NCBI RefSeq assembly: GCF_014192095.1
Contig: NZ_JACHXN010000001.1
Span: 62,001-126,000, forward strand
Direction of reading: 5' to 3'
Length of the DNA stretch: 64,000 bases
DNA from: Phyllobacterium trifolii
GTDB taxonomy: Bacteria > Pseudomonadota > Alphaproteobacteria > Rhizobiales > Rhizobiaceae
Shown here in pieces: positions 8,780 to 18,181 of the stretch; the stretch's first letter is position 1, and each line of letters begins with the position of its first letter. The notes beneath the pieces were generated by a model that made no database searches, had not been told where the DNA came from, and worked only from the letters and a program-made list of their open reading frames with translations. The position numbers were made by a program, and so were the translations under genes.

Positions 8780-9445
8780 ATGACCGATAAAAAGTTCACG
8801 ATCGACGTGGTGTCGGATGTCGTTTGCCCTTGGTGTTTTCTCGGACGGAAGCGTTTGGAAAGCGCGCTCGCGCTCAATCCTGACCTCGACGTAATTGTGA
8901 ATTGGCGACCATTTCAACTCGATCCGACGATTCCACCTCAGGGAAAAGATCGCAATCGCTACATGCAGGAAAAGCTCGGCAGTTCCGACAAGATCTTTGA
9001 AATTCATCAACAATTGACTGAGCTCGGCAAGGAAGCCGGCATCGAGTTTGACTTCGAGGCCATCGAAATAAGCCCTAATACACTGGACGCACACCGCCTT
9101 ATTCGGTGGGCATCGCAGGCGACCCCCAACGTTCAGGACAAGATGGTGGGAATTCTCTTCTCCTACTATTTCGAGCAGGGAAAGAACATCGGTGATCACC
9201 AGATATTACTGGAGGCCGCGCAAGAGGCCGGCATGGATGTCGCCATCGTTGCAAGCCTGTTGCCAACCGACGCCGATACTCTCGGTGTGCGGCAGGAAAT
9301 CGACACCGCCAACCAGATCGGGGTGCGCGGCGTTCCCTGCTTCATCCTCGATCAGAAATACGCCGTCATGGGTGCGCAATCTGCAGAGGCTCTGGCAGAT
9401 GCCATCCGCCAGGCCGCCGATGGCTTTGAGCCGCGTCCCGTCTGA
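8780..9445 (+). CDS. DsbA-family oxidoreductase (FrnE-like)
   Basis: A 221-residue cytosolic thioredoxin-fold protein of the DSBA/FrnE family. The CPWC active site is near the N terminus (VSDVVCPWCFLGRKRLE), and the cis-proline loop is seen as GVRGVPCFIL, where the Val-Pro pair precedes a third cysteine. There is no signal peptide. FrnE-type proteins are disulfide isomerases or polyketide-modifying enzymes; the in vivo substrate is unknown. It lies 8 bp after the solute-binding protein gene and is probably co-transcribed. Its stop codon abuts the convergent mfd stop. Confidence 0.85.
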   Translation: MTDKKFTIDVVSDVVCPWCFLGRKRLESALALNPDLDVIVNWRPFQLDPTIPPQGKDRNRYMQEKLGSSDKIFEIHQQLTELGKEAGIEFDFEAIEISPNTLDAHRLIRWASQATPNVQDKMVGILFSYYFEQGKNIGDHQILLEAAQEAGMDVAIVASLLPTDADTLGVRQEIDTANQIGVRGVPCFILDQKYAVMGAQSAEALADAIRQAADGFEPRPV

Positions 9446-12400
9446 CTATGCGGCCTCAGCGAGTTTCGCCAGCTGCGTCATGACGACCGCTGCACCGTTG
9501 AGACGCTTTTCTGCTGTCGGCCAGTCGCGCACAAAGACAATACTCTGATCGGGCCGGATTTTCGCCATCGAACCCTGCTCGCCGATCATCTGGACCAGTG
9601 CAGCGGGGTTGTTGAACGTCTTGTTGCGGAACTGGATGACAATGCCCTTTGGACCCGCATCTAGCTTGTCCACATTGGCACGGCGGCACAGCGCCTTGAT
9701 GTAGACGATTTTCAACAGATGCTGAACTTCTTCCGGCAGCGGTCCAAAGCGATCGATCATTTCGGCGCCAAAGCCGTCGATGTCCTGCAACTCCTCCAGA
9801 TCGGCCAGACGGCGATAGAGGCCGAGACGCAATTGCAGGTCCGGCACATAGGTTTCGGGGATCATCACTGCGGTGCCGATCGCAATCTGCGGCGACCAGT
9901 GCCCGTCCTCGACTTCGCCAGTACCCTTGATCTCCGCAACAGCTTCTTCCAGCATCTGCTGATAAAGCTCGAAGCCGACCTCGCGAATATGCCCCGATTG
10001 TTCCTCCCCGAGCAGATTGCCCGCGCCGCGGATATCCATGTCATGGCTTGCCAGCTGGAAACCGGCACCTAGCGTGTCGAGCGATTGCAAGACCTTGAGC
10101 CTGCGTTCTGCCGTCTGCGTCAGCAGCTTGTTGGCTGGTAGCGTGAACAGAGCATAGGCACGTTGCTTCGATCGCCCGACGCGTCCGCGCAACTGATACA
10201 ATTGCGACAGACCAAACATGTCGGCACGGTGGATAATCAGCGTGTTGGCGGTCGGGATATCGAGCCCGGATTCAACGATCGTCGTCGATAGCAGCACGTC
10301 GTACTGCCCGTCATAGAAAGCGTTCATGATGTCGTCGAGCTCACCAGGCGCCATCTGGCCATGGGCAGTCGCAACTTTCAGTTCTGGCACCTGAGCATCA
10401 AGGAACTCCTTGATGTCGCTCAAATCGGAGATGCGCGGACAGACATAGAAACTCTGCCCGCCGCGATAGCGCTCGCGCAACAGCGTTTCGCGGATCACAA
10501 GTGCATCGAATGGTGAGACGAACGTTCGCACAGCCATCCGATCCACAGGTGGCGTGGTAATCAAGGAAAGCTCGCGAACCCCCGTCAAGGCAAGTTGCAG
10601 CGTGCGCGGTATCGGCGTCGCGGACAGGGTCAGCACATGCACGTCCGATTTAAGTTCTTTCAGCCGTTCCTTGTGCTTGACGCCGAAATGCTGCTCTTCG
10701 TCGATGATCAGCAGACCGAGATTCTTGAACTTGATGCCGTTTCCGAGCAGCGCATGCGTGCCGACGGCAATATCCACCTGTCCCTCGGCAATGCCCTTCT
10801 TGTTCTCAGCCAGCTCCTTCGAGCCGACCAGGCGGGAGGCTTGCGCCACATTGACGGGCAGGCCCTGAAAACGCTGGGTGAAGGTCTTGAAGTGCTGGCG
10901 CGACAACAACGTCGTCGGCACCACGACGGCAACCTGGACGCCATTCAGGGCCGCCACGAAGGCAGCGCGCAGCGCTACTTCGGTCTTGCCGAAGCCGACA
11001 TCGCCACAAATCAGGCGGTCCATCGGCTTGCCGAGCGAAAGGTCATCGATAACTGCGTCGATGGCACGATCCTGATCTTCCGTCTCGTCATAGGGGAATC
11101 GTGCTGCGAACTCGCCATAGAGGCCGTCTGGTGGCAACAGGATCGGCGCACCGCGCATCTGGCGTTCCGCGGCAATGCGAATGAGATGACCGGCAATGTC
11201 GAGCAGGCGTTTCTTCAGCTTTGCCTTGCGGGCCTGCCAGGCGCCGCCACCGAGCTTATCCAACACGGCAGTTGAAGTTTCCGAGCCAAACCTCGACAAA
11301 AGCTCGATATTTTCTACCGGGAGGAACAGCCGGTCATCGCCGGCATAGTGCAGTTCCAGACAGTCATGTGGTGCGCCGGCGGCCGTGATTGTCCTCAGAC
11401 CGATGAAGCGGCCAATACCATGATCCACATGCACGACGATGTCGCCGGCGTTCAGCGCAGCAACCTCGCTGATAAAGTCCCGGTCGCGCTTGCGGCGCTT
11501 GGAATGGCGGATCAGCCGGTCGCCAAGGATGTCCTGCTCTGCAACAACGACGAGTTCGCCAGCATCGAAGCCGGTTTCCAGCGACAGGATGCCCGCAGTA
11601 ATTTTGTCGCGAGCGAGCGCCTTGACCGTTCTCAAATCATCGACAAACTCGATCTTTTCGAGACCATGTTCATTCAGAACCTGCACCAGCCGGTCGCGTG
11701 TGCCTTCGCTCCATGCAGCAAGCAGCACCTTCTTGCCTGCAGCGCGCTCATCGGCGATGTGCTTTACAACGCTGTCGAAGACATTGGTGTCCTTGGCGGT
11801 CCTTTCCTCAACGAATGTGCGCCCACGATGCGCACCGGCGTGGATAACCGCTCGCCCTGTGACGAACGGCGCATCGAAAGGCGTGAAATCGATGCGCATG
11901 CCTGAGTTGATTGCCGACGCCTCGACCTGTTCAGGTGTCAGATACAGCGAACCCGGCTCGACCGGCTTGTATGGGATGCTATCGCCCGGCTCCTTGCCGT
12001 CGGATTGCCTTCGGCGCGCCTCATAGTGGTCCAGCACCATCTTGTGACGTTCAGCCATGGATTCGTGCGCGAGGTGATCGAAGACCACCGGCATTTGCCC
12101 CGCATGGTCGAAAACGGTCTCGAGTTTGTCATAGAACAATGGCAACCAATGTTCCATGCCGGCAAAGCGGCGCCCCTCCGAGATGGACTGATAAAGCGCG
12201 TCATCGCGCGACGGCGCCCCGAATTTCAACACATACTGCGAGCGGAAATGGCTGATGAGCTCGGGCGAGAGCGTGATTTCGCTCATCGGCTGCATCGAGA
12301 ACTCGGTCTTTTGACTTGATGTTCGCTGCGACGCCGGATCGAAAGTCCGGATCGTTTCCAGAGTATCTCCGAAAAAATCCAGACGCAGTGGTTCTTCTGC

Positions 12401-12946
12401 GCCCGGGGCGAAGAGATCGAGAATGCCGCCGCGCACGGCATATTCGCCGACATCACGCACGGTTGGAACGCGCTCAAAGCCATTACTTTCAAGGCGTTGC
12501 ACAAGCGCATTCATGTCGATTCGATTACCGGGCTTCGCCATGAAAAGCTGCTCTGCGAGAACTTTGCGCGGCGGCAATTTTTGCAGAACGGCATTGGCCG
12601 TCGCCAAAATAACGCCCGGGTGCTTGTGTTCGCGCAAGGCCGCAAGACCGGCAAGCGCCGCCAGGCGGCGCGCGGATGTATCGGCTCCGGGCGAGACGCG
12701 ATCATAGGGAAGACAGTCCCACGCCGGCAATTGCAGCACCGGCAAATCCGGCTGGACGAAGTTCAGCACCTGTTCGATATCGGCAACGCGATTGCCGTCG
12801 CGCGCGATGAACAGCACGGGACCACCTGCCCCGGCCTCAGCTACCACTTTCGCCAAAGCAAAAGCTTCATAGCCATCGACAACACCGTCGATGACCACAT
12901 GTCCATTGACGTCAGATTTCAGTCCGAGTTTGGTAAAGGCAGTCAT
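9446..12946 (-). CDS. mfd: Transcription-repair coupling factor Mfd
   Basis: A 1166-residue DNA translocase that removes stalled RNA polymerase at lesions and recruits UvrA. In order: an N-terminal UvrB-homology region, a CarD/Tudor-like RNA polymerase interaction domain near residue 505 (GDIVVHVDHGIGRFIGL), Walker A at about 650 (CGDVGFGKTEVA), the DEEQ box at about 750 (IIDEEQHFGVKHKE), then the helicase C half with QLRGRVGRSKQRAYA and the C-terminal TRCF regulatory domain. Length agrees with the family (about 1150-1170). sdhE starts just upstream with a 7-bp gap, so the two probably form an operon. Confidence 0.97.
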   Translation of the reverse strand: MTAFTKLGLKSDVNGHVVIDGVVDGYEAFALAKVVAEAGAGGPVLFIARDGNRVADIEQVLNFVQPDLPVLQLPAWDCLPYDRVSPGADTSARRLAALAGLAALREHKHPGVILATANAVLQKLPPRKVLAEQLFMAKPGNRIDMNALVQRLESNGFERVPTVRDVGEYAVRGGILDLFAPGAEEPLRLDFFGDTLETIRTFDPASQRTSSQKTEFSMQPMSEITLSPELISHFRSQYVLKFGAPSRDDALYQSISEGRRFAGMEHWLPLFYDKLETVFDHAGQMPVVFDHLAHESMAERHKMVLDHYEARRRQSDGKEPGDSIPYKPVEPGSLYLTPEQVEASAINSGMRIDFTPFDAPFVTGRAVIHAGAHRGRTFVEERTAKDTNVFDSVVKHIADERAAGKKVLLAAWSEGTRDRLVQVLNEHGLEKIEFVDDLRTVKALARDKITAGILSLETGFDAGELVVVAEQDILGDRLIRHSKRRKRDRDFISEVAALNAGDIVVHVDHGIGRFIGLRTITAAGAPHDCLELHYAGDDRLFLPVENIELLSRFGSETSTAVLDKLGGGAWQARKAKLKKRLLDIAGHLIRIAAERQMRGAPILLPPDGLYGEFAARFPYDETEDQDRAIDAVIDDLSLGKPMDRLICGDVGFGKTEVALRAAFVAALNGVQVAVVVPTTLLSRQHFKTFTQRFQGLPVNVAQASRLVGSKELAENKKGIAEGQVDIAVGTHALLGNGIKFKNLGLLIIDEEQHFGVKHKERLKELKSDVHVLTLSATPIPRTLQLALTGVRELSLITTPPVDRMAVRTFVSPFDALVIRETLLRERYRGGQSFYVCPRISDLSDIKEFLDAQVPELKVATAHGQMAPGELDDIMNAFYDGQYDVLLSTTIVESGLDIPTANTLIIHRADMFGLSQLYQLRGRVGRSKQRAYALFTLPANKLLTQTAERRLKVLQSLDTLGAGFQLASHDMDIRGAGNLLGEEQSGHIREVGFELYQQMLEEAVAEIKGTGEVEDGHWSPQIAIGTAVMIPETYVPDLQLRLGLYRRLADLEELQDIDGFGAEMIDRFGPLPEEVQHLLKIVYIKALCRRANVDKLDAGPKGIVIQFRNKTFNNPAALVQMIGEQGSMAKIRPDQSIVFVRDWPTAEKRLNGAAVVMTQLAKLAEAA

Positions 12947-12953
12947 TTCGCTT

Positions 12954-13241
12954 TCAGAATTTCATTTGCTGGCGGGATGCGACAACCCTTTGGAAGATCG
13001 GCGTATCGAATTCGGCGGGAACGGCAGCCTCCCCGGTGACCCACGTCAATAGGTCCCGGTCGAGCGCTTCCATCAGTGCTTCATATTGGTCAAGTTCATC
13101 ATCGGACAAGGTGTCGATATGGGCGTCGGCAAACTGTCCGAGGATCAAATCCATTTCACGCATGCCGCGATGCCAGGAGCGAAACAGGATTTTTCGCTGT
13201 CTCGGCTGCAGATCGGCAGTGGTGCGACTGCTTCCAGTCAT
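12954..13241 (-). CDS. sdhE: FAD assembly factor SdhE (DUF339)
   Basis: A 95-residue cytosolic protein that helps covalent attachment of FAD to the SdhA subunit of succinate dehydrogenase. The family signature RGMxExD is present as WHRGMREMDLILGQF, and the compact five-helix length is right. It precedes mfd by 7 bp on the same strand; this sdhE-mfd facing recG arrangement recurs in Rhizobiales as far as I know. The divergent intergenic space to recG contains a MITE-like repeat, so its promoter lies between 13242 and the repeat or inside it. Confidence 0.92.
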   Translation of the reverse strand: MTGSSRTTADLQPRQRKILFRSWHRGMREMDLILGQFADAHIDTLSDDELDQYEALMEALDRDLLTWVTGEAAVPAEFDTPIFQRVVASRQQMKF

Positions 13242-13347
13242 GAACTAGCTCCGTTTATGGCAATGAAAAGTATCGGGGCGCGATTGGTGCGGCTGGGTAT
13301 AGCGTGCCTTGTTGCATCTGTCAGCCTTGCAACGCACATCGAACGCG

Positions 13348-13624
13348 TTAGAGCGAGATAAGTTTAGATGGCAACGTTCTGCCGGTGGGAATTCAGGACA
13401 AGGTCAAGGGGTTTGGCGAGGCCGATGCCTTTCCATCGGACGAAGCCGAAGTCCGATGGATTTGGCCAGAATTCACCCGGCCCTTTGGGTTTCCGGCTGG
13501 CGGACGGCCCACTTTGTCAGGCGGCTTCGTCCGATGGGTAAACATCGATCTCGCCACCTTCCGCGTGGATCGTCTCGCCATCCGAGAAACAGAACTGTTG
13601 CCATCTAATCTTATCTCGCTCTAA
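13348..13624. mobile_element. MITE-like 277-bp imperfect palindrome with 28-bp terminal inverted repeats
   Basis: The left end (13348-13375) and right end (13597-13624) are inverted copies matching at 27 of 28 positions; they begin TTAGAGCGAGATAAG and end TTAGATGGCAAC. Matching continues inward through GTTCTG. A second perfect inverted pair of 16 bp lies inside (13433-13448 and 13522-13537, CCATCGGACGAAGCCG and its complement), so the whole unit could fold into one long hairpin. It has no credible gene, although a 79-codon frame happens to run across it. This is the form of a non-autonomous miniature inverted-repeat element. No clear target duplication is visible. It fills most of the sdhE-recG gap and ends 9 bp before recG. 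Confidence 0.8.
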
Positions 13625-13633
13625 ACGTTACGC

Positions 13634-15742
13634 ATGCGTCCGTCATTGCTTGATCCCCTCTTTGCCTCCGTTCGTTCGCTTTCCGGTATCGGCCCGAAAG
13701 TGTCTGGCCTGCTGGGCACATTGCTCGGCACGCAGCCGCCGGGCGCCGAGCCACGCGTCGGCAATCTGGTCTACCTGCCGCCGCACAGCGTGATCGATCG
13801 ACGCAACCGGCCGGGCATTGCCTACGCCCCGGAAGGCGCGATCGTCACGCTGGAAGTACGCATCGACCGCCATCAGCCATCGCCCAGCGGTCGTAGCAAT
13901 GTCCCATATCGTGTCTTCGCCCATGACGATACCGGAGAAATCGGGCTCACCTTCTTTCATGCAAAACAGGCCTGGCTAGAAAAAGTCATGCCGGTTGGCG
14001 AAACGGTTATCGTGTCCGGCACCATGGAGTGGTTCAATGGGCGTCCGACGATGGTTCACCCAGATCATATTGCCAGTATCGAAGATGCTTCATTGCTGCC
14101 ACTGGTTGAGCCTGTTTATCCGCTGACAGCAGGCCTGTCTCCAAAAGTGCTGGCACGCGGCATTCAGGAAGCGCTGGCCAAAGCACCGGATATGCCGGAA
14201 TGGATCGATCCGCCAGTCCTCGAGAAGTATGACCTGCCATCGCATCGTCAGGCACTGCAGGTCCTGCACAATCCCCAAGATCCAAGCGACATAGCACTCG
14301 ACCATCCCGCCAGACAGCGGCTTGCCTATGACGAATTTCTCGCCGGTCAACTGGCGTTGGCGCTGGTGCGCTTGAAAACACGTCGCCTTTCCGGTCGCAA
14401 GCTCGAAGGCGACGGCCATCTCATGGCGAAAATCATCGCAGCCCTGCCCTATTCGCTGACGAATAGCCAAAGCCAAACGATCAAGGAAATCATCGCCGAT
14501 TTGCGAGAACCAGACCGGATGTTACGCCTGCTGCAAGGCGATGTCGGCTCTGGCAAGACCGTCGTCGGTCTCCTCGCCATGGCGCACGCCGCCGAGGCTG
14601 GCGGTCAATCGGCCCTGATGGTGCCGACAGAAGTACTCGCGCGCCAGCATTTCGCTACAATCGCGCCTCTGGCCGAGAAGGCAGGATTGCGTACGGCGCT
14701 GCTTACGGGACGCGAAAAGGGCCGTGAGCGTGAAGATATCCTGGAGGGTCTGCGGACTGGTGCCATCCACATCATTGTCGGCACGCACGCACTCTTTCAG
14801 GAAAAGGTCAGCTATCGCGATCTGGTGCTGGTTATTGTCGATGAGCAACATCGTTTCGGCGTACATCAACGCCTTCTCTTGACCTCCAAAGGGGCGGCGC
14901 CGGACATGCTGGTCATGACCGCTACGCCTATCCCGCGCACGCTGGTACTGACCGCGTTCGGCGATATGGATGTTTCGAAGCTGACGGAAAAACCTGCCGG
15001 CCGCCGCCCGATCACCACCGCGATCCTGCCAATGGAGCGGTTGAGCGAGCTCGTTGATCGCATGCGGACCGCAATAGCCGATGGTCAGAAAATCTATTGG
15101 ATTTGCCCGCTGGTCGAGGAATCCGAACTGGTCGACCTCGTTTCGGCGGAAGAACGTTTCGAATCGTTGAAACCTCTGCTCGGTGACAGGATCGGGCTGG
15201 TTCATGGCCGTATGAATGGACCGGAGAAAGATGCCGCCATGCTTGCGTTCAAGAACGGCGACACACGATTGCTGGTGGCAACCACAGTGATTGAAGTCGG
15301 CGTCGACGTTCCGGACGCGACAATCATCGTCATCGAACATGCCGAACGTTTTGGTCTTGCGCAGTTGCACCAGTTGCGCGGACGTGTCGGGCGTGGGGAC
15401 AAACCCTCGACCTGTCTCCTCATCTACAAGGGACCACTTGGCGAAGTCGCGCAGGCGCGGCTCAAGATCATGCGAGAAACCGAGGATGGTTTCAGGATCG
15501 CCGAAGAGGACCTGAAGTTGCGGGGCGAAGGCGAGTTGCTTGGCACTCGACAATCCGGCACGCCTGGTTTCCGGCTCGCCAGCATCGAGGCACATCAAGA
15601 GTTTCTGGAAATCGCCCGCAAGGACGCCCGGTATATTCTGACGCGGGATCCCGAATTGCAGAGCACGCGTGGCGAAGCGTTGCGCATCCTGCTTTATCTG
15701 TTTGAACGGGACGAAGCGGTGCGGCTGCTTCGTGCCGGCTAG
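13634..15742 (+). CDS. recG: ATP-dependent DNA helicase RecG
   Basis: A 702-residue branch-migration helicase for stalled forks and recombination intermediates. An N-terminal OB-fold wedge domain is followed by Walker A at about residue 304 (LLQGDVGSGKTVVG), the DEQH box at about 402 (IVDEQHRFGVHQR), TATPIPRTL, and the C-terminal helicase motifs with QLRGRVGRGDKPS. Length is standard. No Shine-Dalgarno sequence is visible before ATG 13634; the preceding bases are the end of the MITE-like element. The last bases CTAG are shared with the stop of the convergent cupin gene. Confidence 0.96.
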   Translation: MRPSLLDPLFASVRSLSGIGPKVSGLLGTLLGTQPPGAEPRVGNLVYLPPHSVIDRRNRPGIAYAPEGAIVTLEVRIDRHQPSPSGRSNVPYRVFAHDDTGEIGLTFFHAKQAWLEKVMPVGETVIVSGTMEWFNGRPTMVHPDHIASIEDASLLPLVEPVYPLTAGLSPKVLARGIQEALAKAPDMPEWIDPPVLEKYDLPSHRQALQVLHNPQDPSDIALDHPARQRLAYDEFLAGQLALALVRLKTRRLSGRKLEGDGHLMAKIIAALPYSLTNSQSQTIKEIIADLREPDRMLRLLQGDVGSGKTVVGLLAMAHAAEAGGQSALMVPTEVLARQHFATIAPLAEKAGLRTALLTGREKGREREDILEGLRTGAIHIIVGTHALFQEKVSYRDLVLVIVDEQHRFGVHQRLLLTSKGAAPDMLVMTATPIPRTLVLTAFGDMDVSKLTEKPAGRRPITTAILPMERLSELVDRMRTAIADGQKIYWICPLVEESELVDLVSAEERFESLKPLLGDRIGLVHGRMNGPEKDAAMLAFKNGDTRLLVATTVIEVGVDVPDATIIVIEHAERFGLAQLHQLRGRVGRGDKPSTCLLIYKGPLGEVAQARLKIMRETEDGFRIAEEDLKLRGEGELLGTRQSGTPGFRLASIEAHQEFLEIARKDARYILTRDPELQSTRGEALRILLYLFERDEAVRLLRAG

Positions 15743-16200
15743 GTGTCGGGATAAGGTCTGCCATCCTTGTACACGAACCGTCCGTCGGCATTGGAACTCA
15801 TCATGTCGATGTCGGAGCAGATGGTAATATCAGAGGGTGAGCGTGTCCCCACTTCGAGATAAACCGCCATCGCACCCGATTTGTTGATCATGTGATGGCC
15901 ATTGCCGGAATTCTTTGGGAAGGCCGCACAATCGCCGGCTCGAAGCAGTGTCTCCCCGCCATCCTCGACCAGCACCAACTCCCCGTCAAGCACATAGACG
16001 AATTCGTCTTCGGCCGAATGCCAGTGGCGCTGGCTCGACCAATTGCCCGGCGGTAAATGCATGAGATTGACACCGAAATCAGTGAGTCCGCCGAAATTAC
16101 CAAGGCGCTGCCGGATGCGATCGGCGCAGGGTATGTCAAATGGCGGTGGATAGCCCGAACCTTTGTGTTTCGGTACAGCGACAGTGTCTATCTTGGGCAT
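15739..16200 (-). CDS. Cupin domain protein
   Basis: A 153-residue single-domain cupin. Cupin motif 1 is seen as HWHSAEDEFVYVLDGELVLV (His, His, Glu metal ligands, then a conserved Gly) and motif 2 as DCAAFPKNSGNGHHMIN with the final His. A metal ion is therefore likely to be bound. Small cupins of this kind bind or isomerise sugars, or act as regulators; no substrate can be read from the sequence. The stop overlaps recG's stop on the opposite strand. It is upstream of glmS on the same strand with 52 bp between, where GlmS ends before the cupin starts, so it is probably a separate transcript. Confidence 0.8.
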   Translation of the reverse strand: MPKIDTVAVPKHKGSGYPPPFDIPCADRIRQRLGNFGGLTDFGVNLMHLPPGNWSSQRHWHSAEDEFVYVLDGELVLVEDGGETLLRAGDCAAFPKNSGNGHHMINKSGAMAVYLEVGTRSPSDITICSDIDMMSSNADGRFVYKDGRPYPDT

Positions 16201-16252
16201 CGCAGTTCTCGACGTAACTGTTGTCGCTGCCCTTATAACCCGACGAGGCCAG

Positions 16253-18076
16253 TTATTCCACAGTTACAGACTTTGCCAGATTTCGAGGCTGATCGACGTC
16301 CGTGCCCATGAAAACTGCTGTGTGATAAGCCAGCATCTGGATCGGCAGCGTATAAACGATCGGTGTAATGACCTCCGGCATCTCCGGCAGAAGGATCGTA
16401 TGCCACGTCTTCAATGTGCTGGCTGCTGCGCCCTTCTCATCCGTGATGAGGATGATCTTGCCACCACGCGCCGCCGCTTCCTGCATATTCGAGATGGTTT
16501 TTTCGAACCAGCGGTCATGCGGAGCAATGACGATGACCGGCATGGATTCGTCGATCAATGCAATTGGTCCGTGCTTCAACTCGCCTGCCGCATAACCCTC
16601 CGCGTGAATATAGGAAATTTCCTTGAGTTTCAGCGCGCCTTCGAGCGCCAGAGGATAACTCGTGCCACGCCCCAGATAAAGTGCGTGCTTGACCTGGCTG
16701 AGCTCGCGGCTGATAGCCTCGATCTGAGCTTCGAGCTTCAGCGCCTGCGTGGCATAGCGTGGAATTTCGGATAGTTCGCGCACAAGCCGGCGCTCTTCTT
16801 CGTCAGTGATCGTACCGCGCATTTTGCCGGCCGCCACAGCCAGCGATGCCAGAACGGATAGTTGGCAGGTGAAAGCCTTGGTCGAGGCAACACCAACTTC
16901 CGGACCTGCGAGGGTTGGAAATACGGTGTTGGATTCGCGCGCCATCGTCGATTCCTTGACGTTGACGATAGTTCCGATGCTCAGGCCCTGCTGCTTGCAA
17001 TAGCGCAAGGAAGCCAGCGTATCCGCGGTCTCACCGGACTGCGAGACGAAGAGCGCAAGGCTATTTTTGGAAAGCGGCATTTCCCGATAGCGAAATTCGG
17101 ACGCCACATCGATATCGACTGGCAGCCGGGCAATGTGTTCGAACCAGTACTTCCCGACCAGCCCGGCATAATAGGCCGTGCCGCAGGCGGAAGCTGCGAT
17201 GCGGTCTACCTTGGCGAAATCGACCGGCGCTGCGCCAGGACGTATCGTTCCCTTGGAAAAATCGAGATAGTTTGCCAGCGTGTGGGAGATGACTTCCGGC
17301 TGTTCATGGATTTCCTTCTCCATGAAATGGCGGTGGTTGCCCTTGCTCACCAGAAACGCGGTGCCCGCCGATTTCTGCACGGGGCGGTCTACGATTTCGC
17401 CGCTTTCATCATAAATGATGACGCCACTACGGGTGAGCACCGCCCAATCGCCATCTTCGAGATAGGACAAATTATCGGTAAACGGTGCGAGAGCGATAGC
17501 ATCGGAGCCCAGATACATCTCGCCTTCGCCATAGCCGACTGCGAGAGGCGGACCATTGCGGGCAGCAATCAGCAGATTGTCTTCGCCCTTGAACATGATC
17601 GCGATGGCAAAAGCGCCACGCAATTGCGGCAGTGTCTGGCGAACTGCCTCGACCGGCGCAAGGCCACGATCGAGAGCGCGGGTTACCAGATGGGCAACCG
17701 TCTCTGTATCGGTCTCCGTCTCGAAGACGTATCCATCCTTTTCGAGCATTGCGCGCAGTTCGGCAAAATTCTCGATGATGCCATTGTGGATCACCGCAAG
17801 CCGCGGCGTCGTATGCGGGTGTGCATTGCGGACCGTCGGCGCACCGTGCGTCGCCCAACGTGTGTGGCCGAGACCGATGGTGCCGCCGAGAGGATTTTTC
17901 TTCAGCAGCTTGTCGAGATTGCCAAGCTTACCCTCGGCCCGGCGGCGATCGAGCACGCCAAAATCGAGCGTCGCGACGCCGGCTGAATCATAGCCGCGGT
18001 ATTCCAGCCGCTTCAGTGCATCCACAAGCAGCGGCGCTACCTGCCCACGCCCGATAATTCCAACGATCCCGCACAT
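16253..18076 (-). CDS. glmS: Glutamine-fructose-6-phosphate aminotransferase (isomerizing)
   Basis: A 607-residue enzyme making glucosamine-6-phosphate from fructose-6-phosphate and glutamine, the first step to UDP-GlcNAc. The catalytic N-terminal Cys follows Met (MCGIVGIIG). The class II amidotransferase domain has LGHTRWATHG and HNGIIENF. Two SIS domains follow, with SQSGETADTLASLR and KEISYIHAEGYAAGELKHGP, and it ends DQPRNLAKSVTVE. I start at ATG 18076 so that Cys is residue 2; the frame is open for four more codons without a role. glmU lies upstream with a 105-bp gap, so both hexosamine genes are in one neighbourhood. Confidence 0.97.
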   Translation of the reverse strand: MCGIVGIIGRGQVAPLLVDALKRLEYRGYDSAGVATLDFGVLDRRRAEGKLGNLDKLLKKNPLGGTIGLGHTRWATHGAPTVRNAHPHTTPRLAVIHNGIIENFAELRAMLEKDGYVFETETDTETVAHLVTRALDRGLAPVEAVRQTLPQLRGAFAIAIMFKGEDNLLIAARNGPPLAVGYGEGEMYLGSDAIALAPFTDNLSYLEDGDWAVLTRSGVIIYDESGEIVDRPVQKSAGTAFLVSKGNHRHFMEKEIHEQPEVISHTLANYLDFSKGTIRPGAAPVDFAKVDRIAASACGTAYYAGLVGKYWFEHIARLPVDIDVASEFRYREMPLSKNSLALFVSQSGETADTLASLRYCKQQGLSIGTIVNVKESTMARESNTVFPTLAGPEVGVASTKAFTCQLSVLASLAVAAGKMRGTITDEEERRLVRELSEIPRYATQALKLEAQIEAISRELSQVKHALYLGRGTSYPLALEGALKLKEISYIHAEGYAAGELKHGPIALIDESMPVIVIAPHDRWFEKTISNMQEAAARGGKIILITDEKGAAASTLKTWHTILLPEMPEVITPIVYTLPIQMLAYHTAVFMGTDVDQPRNLAKSVTVE

Positions 18077-18181
18077 AAACGACTCCAATACCCCGAATAG
18101 TTTCCAGCTCTGGCTAACTCAGATTCATCGCTACAGAAAAACACTTTCTGTGTCAGAATCCCACACGAACAAAAGGCGTGC

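Noticed and set aside
13385-13624. 79-codon frame across the MITE-like element
   Set aside because: It runs through inverted repeats including the terminal one; no ribosome site; more likely chance opening in GC-rich palindromic DNA.
14522-15598. Long open frame (358 codons) on the minus strand inside recG
   Set aside because: Lies wholly antisense to the RecG helicase motifs; the composition (His/Arg/Gln-rich) is typical of a complementary-strand shadow.
16862-17986. 374-codon plus-strand frame opposite glmS
   Set aside because: Antisense to a fully conserved GlmS; no motif or ribosome site.
18089-18181. Possible glmS ribozyme or riboswitch
   Set aside because: The 93 bp before glmS are short and show no pseudoknot core; such ribozymes belong to Gram-positive bacteria.
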